Of a stretch of 64,000 nt of DNA, positions 1 to 7,486 are shown one piece after another. Each line of letters opens with the position of its first letter. The stretch's first letter is position 1. A program made the position numbers and the translations under genes. The stretch is from NCBI RefSeq assembly GCF_026341035.1, contig NZ_JAPEOQ010000001.1, positions 5,146,001 through 5,210,000 of the forward strand, read 5' to 3'. Source of the DNA: Streptomyces sp. NBC_01016. Lineage in GTDB: Bacteria; Actinomycetota; Actinomycetes; Streptomycetales; Streptomycetaceae. Below the pieces are notes generated by a model. It saw only the letters and a list, made by a program, of their open reading frames with translations, searched no databases and was not told where the DNA came from.

Positions 1-332
1 CTGTGCGCGTCGAGGGTCGGTACCCGTGACGCGAAGGCCTTCGAGCCGAACGTGGTGGTCACACCTGCGGTGTCCACCAGGTCCTTGACGGCTGTCGGAA
101 CCCCGAACAGGGCAGAGGTGCCCCGCTGCGCGGCCGGCGTGGCGTCGGCGTGCGCCGCGGCGTCCAGCGCCGCCTCGTTCGTGCGGGTGATGAATGCGCC
201 GAACCGCTTGTCGTGGGCGTCGGCGCGCCCGATGTGATGACGTACCAGATCCACGGCGGATACCTGGCCTGCGCGGACGGCGGCCGCCTGTTCCAGTGCG
301 GTCAGCGCGTGCAGCTCGGTGGGGGCGCTCAT
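1..332 (-). CDS. Amidase signature family enzyme, N-terminal part only
   Basis: The first 110 codons of an amidase-signature hydrolase; the rest lies beyond the left edge. The N-terminal helices are followed by GVPTAVKDLVDTAG, the conserved segment carrying the first catalytic residue of the Ser-cisSer-Lys triad (Lys83 here), and by TTTFGSKAF, also typical of the family. The catalytic serines are outside the window. The ATG overlaps the TGA of the MFS gene upstream (ATGA), so the two are almost certainly one translationally coupled unit: the permease may import an amide that this cytoplasmic enzyme hydrolyses. The substrate cannot be read from this fragment. Confidence 0.85.
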   Translation of the reverse strand, partial: MSAPTELHALTALEQAAAVRAGQVSAVDLVRHHIGRADAHDKRFGAFITRTNEAALDAAAHADATPAAQRGTSALFGVPTAVKDLVDTAGVTTTFGSKAFASRVPTLDAH

Positions 333-2035
333 GCGCGGGCACCTTCTTCCTCTTCGCTGTGCATCTCGGACAACTGCCGGGCCACGGCCTCCTCATGGTC
401 ACTGAGGTCCCGCCGCGCGTCCCGCGGCCGCCACCGACCCGACATGACGAACACGAAGGGCAGGAACAGTGCCTGCCCGCCCAGACACACCCACCACCAC
501 GCCTGCCACTGGCCAGGGGTGTCGGCGGTGGCCTGCTCGACCTCGGCTCCGTGTTCGCTGAGCACCTTCAGCTGTGGTGCCGCCTTCTGTACGGTCCGCA
601 ATCCGGCGGCACCGACCTCTTCCTGCGCGCGCTCGTGCAGCGCCGGCGGTACCTTCCCCGGTGCATACGTGTCGAGTTGGGCGAACAGCTTCGGGTGGGC
701 CGCGCGGATCTTCAGCGCGGGAGCCGCCTGCACGGAGGCCTGCTTGACCTCGGCGCCGTGCTCGATGAGCGGGGTCGTCGAGTGCACGACGAGCGGCAGC
801 AGGGCAGCGGAGAGGGCGACCGTGATCCGCACGACCCAGCCCCAGATCGCGAGCCCGGTCGCCGTGGCCGCCGGGTTGTGCCGCTCGACGGTCTCGGTGA
901 AACTCGCCATCCACGGCGAGTAGGCCACACCACTGGTCACTCCGATCCCGACGACGATGAGAGCGAACGTGTAGTAGCCGGTGCCCGGTTGGGTGGCGCG
1001 CAGGGCGAACGCCGCCGTGAACCCGATCGAACCGAGTGCGCCGAGGAGCATGAAGGGCTTGCGCACCCGCAGCCGGTCGGACAGCAGCCCCGCGACCACC
1101 AGTGACACCGCGTTGGCCCCCCAGTACCAGTTGAGCAGGGCGTTCGCGCGCTGCGGTGTGTAGCCGAACGTGGTGGAGAAGTACAGCACGAAGTTGCCGA
1201 CGGCCGCGTAGTACAGCATGAGGTACAGGCTGATGGCGACCGCCGAGCCGATCACGTCCAGGCGCATCATCTGCCGCCACTGCCCGTGCAGCGCCGCCTG
1301 CGTGTCGATGCCCTTGGCCCGTGCCTCGACCAGCGCACGGTCGCGCAGGCTCACCATGATCTGGTCGCGCAGTGCCGGCGCGAGTTCCCGCAGCCCGAAC
1401 AACGCGACGACGAACAACACGAGTCCGCTGATCCCGGCGAAGCGGATCTCGTCCTGCCAGTTCGTCCCGCCCCCGTAGGTGCGGGAGGTCACCGCGGTGA
1501 CGACGAGGCTGCCGATGATCGGCCCCATCGTCCAGTAGCCCATCGCGGAAGCGCGGCCGAGCTGCGGAGAGAAGTCACGGATCAGCGCCGGGGTCGCCAC
1601 CAGGATCATGCCCTCGACGAGCGCGACGGCGCAGTATCCGAGCAGGTAGCTCACCTTGTCCGGCGCGTGCGGCAGCGCGAACGTGGTGAGCAGACCCACC
1701 ACGAGCAGGCCGTAGACCACGATGTTGGCCCGTCCCCACCGGTCGGCGAGGCCCGCCGCCAGCGAGGCGAACGCGCCGACGGCGTTCGCCGCCACCGAGA
1801 TGTACACGAAGTACCGGAACGACATGTCGTACTCGCCGATGATGGCGGTCGACACCGCGTACTGCACGTACAGCTGGTAGTAGAGAATGATCGTGACGGC
1901 CACCACGATCCCCAAGTACCAGTAGCGAGGCCCGCGTTCGGGATACCGGTCGAGCCGCCGGTTTCCGAGCAGACGCAGGGGCGCGCCCCGCCCGGTGGTA
2001 CTCGGGTGCTGCGCCGCCGCAGGCGTGATCGACAC
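329..2035 (-). CDS. MFS transporter with large extracytoplasmic loop
   Basis: A membrane permease of the major facilitator superfamily, about 568 residues with twelve apparent transmembrane segments. The loop-2/3 motif AGLADRWGRANI is present. It is longer than the usual 400-450 because of a hydrophilic, Ala/Glu/Lys-rich insert of about 120 residues just before the last membrane segment. I chose the GTG at 2033-2035 because GGGAGG lies just upstream (2041-2046); an ATG 12 codons further out (2071) has no such site. The gene overlaps the downstream amidase by four bases, suggesting uptake of an amide or related compound. A TetR-like palindrome lies about 70 bases upstream. Substrate unknown. 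Confidence 0.85.
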   Translation of the reverse strand: MSITPAAAQHPSTTGRGAPLRLLGNRRLDRYPERGPRYWYLGIVVAVTIILYYQLYVQYAVSTAIIGEYDMSFRYFVYISVAANAVGAFASLAAGLADRWGRANIVVYGLLVVGLLTTFALPHAPDKVSYLLGYCAVALVEGMILVATPALIRDFSPQLGRASAMGYWTMGPIIGSLVVTAVTSRTYGGGTNWQDEIRFAGISGLVLFVVALFGLRELAPALRDQIMVSLRDRALVEARAKGIDTQAALHGQWRQMMRLDVIGSAVAISLYLMLYYAAVGNFVLYFSTTFGYTPQRANALLNWYWGANAVSLVVAGLLSDRLRVRKPFMLLGALGSIGFTAAFALRATQPGTGYYTFALIVVGIGVTSGVAYSPWMASFTETVERHNPAATATGLAIWGWVVRITVALSAALLPLVVHSTTPLIEHGAEVKQASVQAAPALKIRAAHPKLFAQLDTYAPGKVPPALHERAQEEVGAAGLRTVQKAAPQLKVLSEHGAEVEQATADTPGQWQAWWWVCLGGQALFLPFVFVMSGRWRPRDARRDLSDHEEAVARQLSEMHSEEEEGARA

Positions 2036-2104
2036 CGTGCCTCCCAGTCCGGTTCCGTGAGCCCACGGCATGTTGACTGTGCGCGTGGAGTGGCCCGACG
2101 GTAG

Positions 2105-2120
2105 TACCGACTGGTTGGTA
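2105..2120. promoter_or_regulatory. TetR-type operator candidate
   Basis: TACCGAC-TG-GTTGGTA is an inverted repeat with 7-base arms and one mismatch, the form commonly bound by TetR-family repressors. It lies between the MFS/amidase unit and the secreted lyase gene, upstream of the MFS start. No TetR gene is adjacent in the window, so the partner is unknown. Confidence 0.4.
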
Positions 2121-2219
2121 TGGGGAAGAGGTCGGAGCCGAGGAAAGATCTCACGGACCGGCTGGGTCGAGTGTCCGGGTTCCTGCCTGCGATGTGCGTG
2201 GACCGGGCGGGTGTGTGGT

Positions 2220-2939
2220 TCAGTCGACGTCTTCCCGGGACGTCCCCATCTTCAGTCCGGCGACCCAGTTGATGGAGGCGGTGCTGGTGTCCGTGCCGAA
2301 GTAGGTGCCCCAGCGTGGCTTGTTGCCCAGGTCGTCCCAGGTTCGGGCCCCGGTGCGGGAGGCGAACCGGTTGCCGTCCTTGTAGACGGACAAGGTGCCC
2401 TGCCCCGCGGAGTCCGTGGTGATGCCCAGTTGGACGGAGTGCCAGGCGCCCTCGGTCCAGGGCGTACTGCCAATGGGGATCCACGTCTCGCCGGGTGCGA
2501 CGTACCAGGCCTTGAGCTGCCCGTCCTCGACCTTCATGAGGACGGGATAGTTCTGGCTGTGCTGGTCGTTGGTGCCGTTGGACTTCCACTGGAACACGGT
2601 CTGCGCGTTGCCGGTCTTGGTCATCGAGTCCCAGCCGAACCAGTACGTGCTGTTGTTCTTGAACGTGTACTCGCCTGCCGAGGTACGCACGCTGTGTCCT
2701 TCGCAACGCGGCGTGCCGATGGGCTTGTTGAACTTGAAGAACGTGCCGTGCCCGTCGTTCCAGTTGCCCGTCGTGACGCTGCCGGGGCTGTCGCACAGCG
2801 TGGTGGCGAAGGCGCCCGTGCCCTGGGACGCGTCCCCGTCCCAGATGACGGCGGCGTGCGCGGTGGAGACGCAGAAGGTGATGGCGCAGCCGATAGCGGC
2901 CGCCGCGGTGGCGTATGCGCGCAGGGCGTTGCGGTGCAT
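2220..2939 (-). CDS. Secreted heparin-lyase-I-like polysaccharide lyase
   Basis: A 239-residue exported protein: a Sec signal peptide (about residues 1-29, ending STAHA) followed by a single beta-rich domain with many Trp/Tyr/Asn residues, in keeping with a concanavalin-type jelly roll. The overall pattern (an N-terminal WDGD, HSVRTSAGEY, then a C-terminal W.DGAWHSVQLGI-like strand and YKDGNR) resembles the 'heparin lyase I family' proteins annotated in many streptomycetes. Activity is unproven and catalytic residues cannot be assigned with certainty. AAAGGTGA lies five bases before the ATG. The gene stands alone, with an octamer tandem repeat immediately upstream, and fits the glycan-degrading block that follows. 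Confidence 0.6.
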   Translation of the reverse strand: MHRNALRAYATAAAAIGCAITFCVSTAHAAVIWDGDASQGTGAFATTLCDSPGSVTTGNWNDGHGTFFKFNKPIGTPRCEGHSVRTSAGEYTFKNNSTYWFGWDSMTKTGNAQTVFQWKSNGTNDQHSQNYPVLMKVEDGQLKAWYVAPGETWIPIGSTPWTEGAWHSVQLGITTDSAGQGTLSVYKDGNRFASRTGARTWDDLGNKPRWGTYFGTDTSTASINWVAGLKMGTSREDVD

Positions 2940-2952
2940 GTGGTCACCTTTC

Positions 2953-3016
2953 GGTGTGGGGGTGTGGGGGTGTGGGGGTGTGGGGGTGTGGGGGTGTGGA
3001 GGAGTGGGGGAGTGGG
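2953..3016. repeat. Octamer tandem repeat
   Basis: GGTGTGGG is repeated five times without change (2953-2992), followed by three variants (GGTGTGGA, GGAGTGGG, GGAGTGGG). The array sits between the lyase start and the stop of the peptidoglycan-binding gene, overlapping where the lyase promoter should be, so copy number could alter expression. Confidence 0.9.
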
Positions 3017-3027
3017 GGGAGTCGGAG

Positions 3028-3738
3028 TCAGGTGGCCGCGGTGGTGATCGCTGCGCGGGTCGCTGGTCCGTAGTGGCCGAGAGGCTCGGGTATGGCCTGT
3101 GCCTGCTGCATGCGGGCCACCGCGGCTGCGACGTCGTGACTGTAGTGGCCGTCCAAGGGGCCTGTGTAGAGCCTCAGTTGCCGCAGTTGTTCCTGTACCC
3201 GCACCACCGCGCTGCCGGTACTGCCGACAGCGAGGACATCCTGGTCTCCTTCGTCCGGATCCGGGGTCGTGTGTGGTCGGGAGGTGCCGGGGTTCGCCGG
3301 AGGAGCGGAGTGATGTGCGGGCTTGTCGGTGGGGGACGGTGGGCTCGCGGGAGGGTGTGGAGGGCTGGACACGTCGGGCTGGTGCGGGGCTGCCGCGTGC
3401 GGTCGGGTGGGTGCGGAGTCGTGCGTCGGGGCCAGGAACGAGGCCGTGGCCAGGGCGATCACGGCGGCGAACGCGTACCCCGGGCGCGGCAGCGGGATGC
3501 GTAGTGCCGGGGTGGCGGCACCGGTCGTCCGGTTCGCCGGGCCGGCCGTGCGGCGACGCCCCTTGCCCGTCCTGCGGTGTGAGGTGGGTGAGGCGGCTGA
3601 CGGCACGGGGTGGGTCGGTCCGGCCTCTGTGTGCGACGACCTGTCCGTCCTGCGTCCCCCGAGCCGTGGTGTCTGTGCCAAGTAGGCGGAGAGGGCGGGG
3701 TACATGGACGGATCAGGGGCGGTTGCTTCGGGACTCAC
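3028..3738 (-). CDS. Membrane-anchored peptidoglycan-binding domain protein
   Basis: A 236-residue protein with a basic, Ser/Thr/Arg-rich cytoplasmic N-terminus (1-85), one membrane segment (about 86-103), a Pro/His/Ser/Thr-rich wall-spanning linker (about 104-165) and a C-terminal PG_binding_1-like domain (about 167-232; VGSTGSAVVRVQEQLRQLRL, LDGHYSHDVAAAV, GPATRAAI). The layout resembles proteins that join the membrane to the cell wall and that often sit beside sigma/anti-sigma genes, though none is seen here. No catalytic domain is present. Function beyond wall binding is not apparent. Confidence 0.75.
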   Translation of the reverse strand: MSPEATAPDPSMYPALSAYLAQTPRLGGRRTDRSSHTEAGPTHPVPSAASPTSHRRTGKGRRRTAGPANRTTGAATPALRIPLPRPGYAFAAVIALATASFLAPTHDSAPTRPHAAAPHQPDVSSPPHPPASPPSPTDKPAHHSAPPANPGTSRPHTTPDPDEGDQDVLAVGSTGSAVVRVQEQLRQLRLYTGPLDGHYSHDVAAAVARMQQAQAIPEPLGHYGPATRAAITTAAT

Positions 3739-3855
3739 GGGGCGAATCTAGTCGTCGGCGTGTCTTGAAACGATCGCTGAGGGCCCGGTCGGCGATCTTT
3801 AAGTCGGCCTTGAGATCCGGCTCAAGCACGGTTAAGCCCGCGATTCGGCGCGGCG

Positions 3856-4170
3856 GGAACCACCGGAGCCGACAACGTCTACGCGACCGCCACCTCGCTC
3901 TCCGGCTCCTGGTCGTCCTTCCGCACCTTGGCGCCTCAGGGCACCAAGACGTACAACACGCAGACCGCGAACATCATCCCGGTCCGAGGCACTTCAGCCA
4001 CTACCTACATCTACGCGGGAGACCGCTGGAACACCGACGACCTCGGTTCCTCCCCGTTGGTGTGGCTCCTGCTGAGCCTCAGCGGAACGACGGTGACCGT
4101 TGGCTGGTGGAACTCCTGGACGCTCGACGTGGGAGCCGCGGTACCTGGACGGGCACCTCCCACCCGCCCT
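3856..4170 (+). pseudogene. Remnant of a secreted GH43-type glycosidase
   Basis: Read in the frame that includes 3928, this stretch encodes a run resembling the C-terminal blade of secreted actinobacterial GH43 enzymes: DNVYATATSLSGSWSSF, TYNTQTANI, TYIYAGDRWN, VWLLLSLSGTTVTVGWWNSW and TLDVGAA. There is no N-terminal half, no start and no signal peptide. At about 4138 the frame breaks: adding one G restores a GTWTGT continuation, so a single-base deletion follows the truncation. The flanking 3739-3855 and 4171-4355 show no gene. Confidence 0.65.
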
Positions 4171-4355
4171 CGGAGCCCCGCCGGCTCACCAGTGCCGCGC
4201 TCCCAACGGGCAGGTGGTGCACGGCTGTTGACCCCTCGAAGGGTCGCCCGTTAGGTTCACCGGCACCGCACAAATACATCCAGTGATGCGTGTACGGAGG
4301 CTTTGACAACGATGTCATGTGGTGATCGCCCGTCCCTCTGAGCCGCACGACTCCG

Positions 4356-4383
4356 TCCGGTCCAGTCGGTCCATTCGGTCCAT
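4356..4383. repeat. Short direct repeats in the GH31 leader
   Basis: Three consecutive units of about nine bases (TCCGGTCCA, TCGGTCCAT, TCGGTCCAT) end a dozen bases before the GH31 start. They could be a regulator site or a slipped repeat; nothing further can be said. Confidence 0.4.
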
Positions 4384-4395
4384 TTTGGAGACGCG

Positions 4396-7300
4396 ATGAA
4401 GCGCGAACGCATCAGACGCAGAACCCTCCTGTCGACGGCGGCCGGCGCCCTGGCCGCGGGCGCCGTCGTGCCGCAGAGCGCCCACGCGGCAGATGACGCG
4501 CAGGAACAACTCACCGACTACGCCGGACACACCACCGACGACGGCCGGAGCGTCACCGTCACGAGCGTCACTGGCCAGCGGCTGCGCCTCACCGCGTACG
4601 GCGACCAGATCGTCAGGGTGCGCGCGGCCCGCGCCGGGGAGAGCTTCCTCCCCGACACCCACTACGAGATGGTGCAGCCGCGGAGCCACTCCGCCATGCG
4701 CGGCAGCCTGCACGTCAGGGCCACCGAGGACACCGTCGAGTTCCGCACCGCGGCGACGGACGGTCCCCGCGTCGTCCTGCGCAAGAAGCCATTACGGCTG
4801 GAGTTCTACGCCCGGGACACCGGCGCCCTGCTCGCGAAGGAGGACGCTGGTCACGGCATCACCTGGAGCGGCCCGGACCACACGGTCGCCGCCGAGGCGT
4901 TCGCGCCACCACAGGCCGACGAACGTTTCCTGAAGGCGGGGCACGGCGTCCTCGGCCGCACGCCGCGACTCGACCGTACCGGTGACACGGTGTCCCACAA
5001 CTACTCCGGCGCAGTGGAGAACCCCGACAATCAGGCGCCCGCGATCGTGCCGTTCTACCTCTCCAGCAAGGGGTACGGGGTCTTCTTCAACACCACGTTC
5101 GACACGACGTTCAGCTTCGGTGGAAGCGGCGGGTACGGGTTCCACGCCGACGGTCATGACGCCGGGGGAGCGCGCCCCCAGTTGGACTACTTCCTGATCA
5201 ACGGCCCCCGGTTCGCGCAGCTCCTCGACCGTTACACGCAGCTGACCGGGCGTCCGCGGCTGCCTCAGCGGTCCATCTTCGGGCTTCAGATGTCCGACAA
5301 GAACTTCGCCGACGTCAGTGACCAGGACTGGTGGCGAGAGAAGGTCACCCGACACCGCGCCGCGGGCTTCCCGTTCGACCACCAGGTCAACGACAACCGC
5401 TGGCGCGAAGGCTCGGGCTCCTGGTCCGGATCGTGGTTCGAGTTCAGCCGCGAGCGCTGGCCCGACCCCGCCGGGTACCAGAAGTGGGCCGCCGGGAACG
5501 GCGTCACCGTGACGCTGGACTACAACCGCAACAACACCAACGAGATGGCGGGTTGGAAGGGCGGCCCGCCCCCTGGTTACAGCTTCGCGGTCGCCGATCT
5601 TGCGGGTGTGAAGGAGAACAACGCCGTTCCCGACTGGAGCAACCGTGACACCCGTGCCTGGGTGTGGAAGGTCTTCTGGGGCAAGGCACTCGACCCCGCC
5701 CTCGAGTATCCCGGCGACGGACTGTGGATCGACGAGGTCGACGACCTCGGAGCCATCCCGTACACGGCGAAGACGGCGGACGGCCGCACCTGGTCCGAGG
5801 ACCGCAACGCCTACTTTCTCAACCTGCACAAGGGAGTCGGCGAGGAGGGCTGGGACCCGGCAGGGGCCGGGCACATCGGGCCCGGCAAACGCCCGTGGAC
5901 CTGGTGCCGCGGTGCCACCGCGGGCCAGCAGCGCTACGGGCACTACTGGACCGGTGACATCGACTCCACCTACGACGAGATGCGCAACCAGATCCGGGGC
6001 ATGCAGACGGCCGGCCTCGGCGGATTCCCGTACGCCAACATCGACGGCGGAGGCTTTGGCCACGGCGAGGTGATCTCCGACGCCTTCTACCGCAACTGGC
6101 CCGTCGGCTGGTCGAGTCTGGCCCCGATCTGGCGCCCGCACGGCACCGCCTCGACCAAGGACAAGGGCAAGCGGGCATCACGCTGGCCACTCGACCAAAG
6201 CCCGCAGGCCCAGGCGGACTTCGCGCGATTCGGGCAGCTGCGCTACAGCCTGATGCCGTACGTCTACACGCTCGCCCACCAGGCCGCCACCGGCATGCCC
6301 ATGGCCCGGGCCATGGTGATCGACCACCAGGACCGGCCCCAGGCCTACACCCACGACCTCCAGTACATGTGGGGCCCCTCGCTCCTCGTCGCCCCCGTCA
6401 CCTCCGAGGGCGGGGAGCAGCACATCTGGTTGCCGGCCGGTGCGCACTGGTACGACTTCTGGACGGATGAGAAGCACACCGGATCCGACAGCGAAGACCT
6501 CTCCCACACCGCGAGTACCGGCGAAACACCCCTGTTCGTCAGGGCAGGGGCGATCCTGCCCAAGTACCCGTACGCGCAGAGCACCGCCTACCTCACCAAG
6601 CGGCAGCTGGAGATGGATGTCTACGCGGGGGCCGACGGCGTCTTCGACGTCGTCGAGGACGATGGGGTGACCGAGGCGTACCGGAGCGGCAGGCAGACGA
6701 GTGTCACCCGCCTCACCTTCACCGACGCCTCCACCCGCGCCGTCATCGCGCACCCGAAGGGCTCGTACGAGGGTGCGCCCGACGCCCGCCGTTTCCTCGT
6801 CCGCTTCCACGGCTTGGCGAGCCCCGTGGGAATGCGGGTCGACGGCGGTGGCACGCTGCCCGCTTTCACCAGTGAGGCTGCCGCCCTCCTCAGCGACAAG
6901 GGAGCCGGCTGTGTGTGGGACGCCGAGGCGAAGGTCCTGAGCGTCGTCACCCCGGAGATCCGGATGGCGAAGGGCGGCGGCAGGGCCGTCACCGTCGAAC
7001 CCAGCGGCGCCCCGTACCCCCGAGTCGGCGGCGGGACGGTCCACCAGGCCGAAGCCGCCCGGCTCGACAGCGCCTTCGTCATCGGCAGCCGCCACCCCGG
7101 CTACACCGGCACCGGCTACGCCGAGTTCACCGGGACGTCGGCGGCGGGATCGACCCTGGCATGGACCGTCACCGTGCCCGCGGTGGGCGAGAAGCGGCTC
7201 CTTGTCCGGTACGCCAACGGCGGTGACGCGGACCGCCCCATGGACGTCGACGTCAACGGCACGAAAGTCGCCACCCTCGCCATGCCGCCCACCGGCGGCT

Positions 7301-7419
7301 GGGACACCTGGGCCACGGCCTCCTTCACCGCGGATCTCCCGCAAGGGGAGAACGTCACCGTCCGCGCGGCCCTCACCCGGTCCGCCGGCGCGAACATCGA
7401 CAGCTTGACCCTGCTGTAG
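4396..7419 (+). CDS. Tat-exported glycoside hydrolase family 31 enzyme with C-terminal CBM
   Basis: A 1007-residue exported alpha-glycosidase. Domains: Tat signal with RRRTLL (7-12) ending near SAHA, N-terminal beta-sandwich, GH31 catalytic barrel, C-terminal beta-sandwich, and a CBM6/35-like module from about 883 (HQAEAARLDS through ANIDSLTLL). Asp446 in GLWIDEVDD matches the family nucleophile and Asp521 in TGDIDSTYDEM the acid/base. GH31 members cleave alpha-glucosides, alpha-xylosides or alpha-galactosides; which one is not decided here. GGAG precedes the ATG. Codon 133 (4792-4794) is TTA, so full translation should need the developmental bldA tRNA. It lies 67 bases before a GH97 gene and is probably cotranscribed. 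Confidence 0.9.
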   Translation: MKRERIRRRTLLSTAAGALAAGAVVPQSAHAADDAQEQLTDYAGHTTDDGRSVTVTSVTGQRLRLTAYGDQIVRVRAARAGESFLPDTHYEMVQPRSHSAMRGSLHVRATEDTVEFRTAATDGPRVVLRKKPLRLEFYARDTGALLAKEDAGHGITWSGPDHTVAAEAFAPPQADERFLKAGHGVLGRTPRLDRTGDTVSHNYSGAVENPDNQAPAIVPFYLSSKGYGVFFNTTFDTTFSFGGSGGYGFHADGHDAGGARPQLDYFLINGPRFAQLLDRYTQLTGRPRLPQRSIFGLQMSDKNFADVSDQDWWREKVTRHRAAGFPFDHQVNDNRWREGSGSWSGSWFEFSRERWPDPAGYQKWAAGNGVTVTLDYNRNNTNEMAGWKGGPPPGYSFAVADLAGVKENNAVPDWSNRDTRAWVWKVFWGKALDPALEYPGDGLWIDEVDDLGAIPYTAKTADGRTWSEDRNAYFLNLHKGVGEEGWDPAGAGHIGPGKRPWTWCRGATAGQQRYGHYWTGDIDSTYDEMRNQIRGMQTAGLGGFPYANIDGGGFGHGEVISDAFYRNWPVGWSSLAPIWRPHGTASTKDKGKRASRWPLDQSPQAQADFARFGQLRYSLMPYVYTLAHQAATGMPMARAMVIDHQDRPQAYTHDLQYMWGPSLLVAPVTSEGGEQHIWLPAGAHWYDFWTDEKHTGSDSEDLSHTASTGETPLFVRAGAILPKYPYAQSTAYLTKRQLEMDVYAGADGVFDVVEDDGVTEAYRSGRQTSVTRLTFTDASTRAVIAHPKGSYEGAPDARRFLVRFHGLASPVGMRVDGGGTLPAFTSEAAALLSDKGAGCVWDAEAKVLSVVTPEIRMAKGGGRAVTVEPSGAPYPRVGGGTVHQAEAARLDSAFVIGSRHPGYTGTGYAEFTGTSAAGSTLAWTVTVPAVGEKRLLVRYANGGDADRPMDVDVNGTKVATLAMPPTGGWDTWATASFTADLPQGENVTVRAALTRSAGANIDSLTLL

Positions 7420-7486
7420 CGGGCGCCGCGTCCGGAAACCCTGATGCTGCCGTCGGCTTCCGAGACCACGAGACCAAGGGGAACTC

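Noticed and set aside
2953..3016. Octamer repeats considered as a CRISPR-like array
   Set aside because: The units are contiguous with no spacers and far too short.
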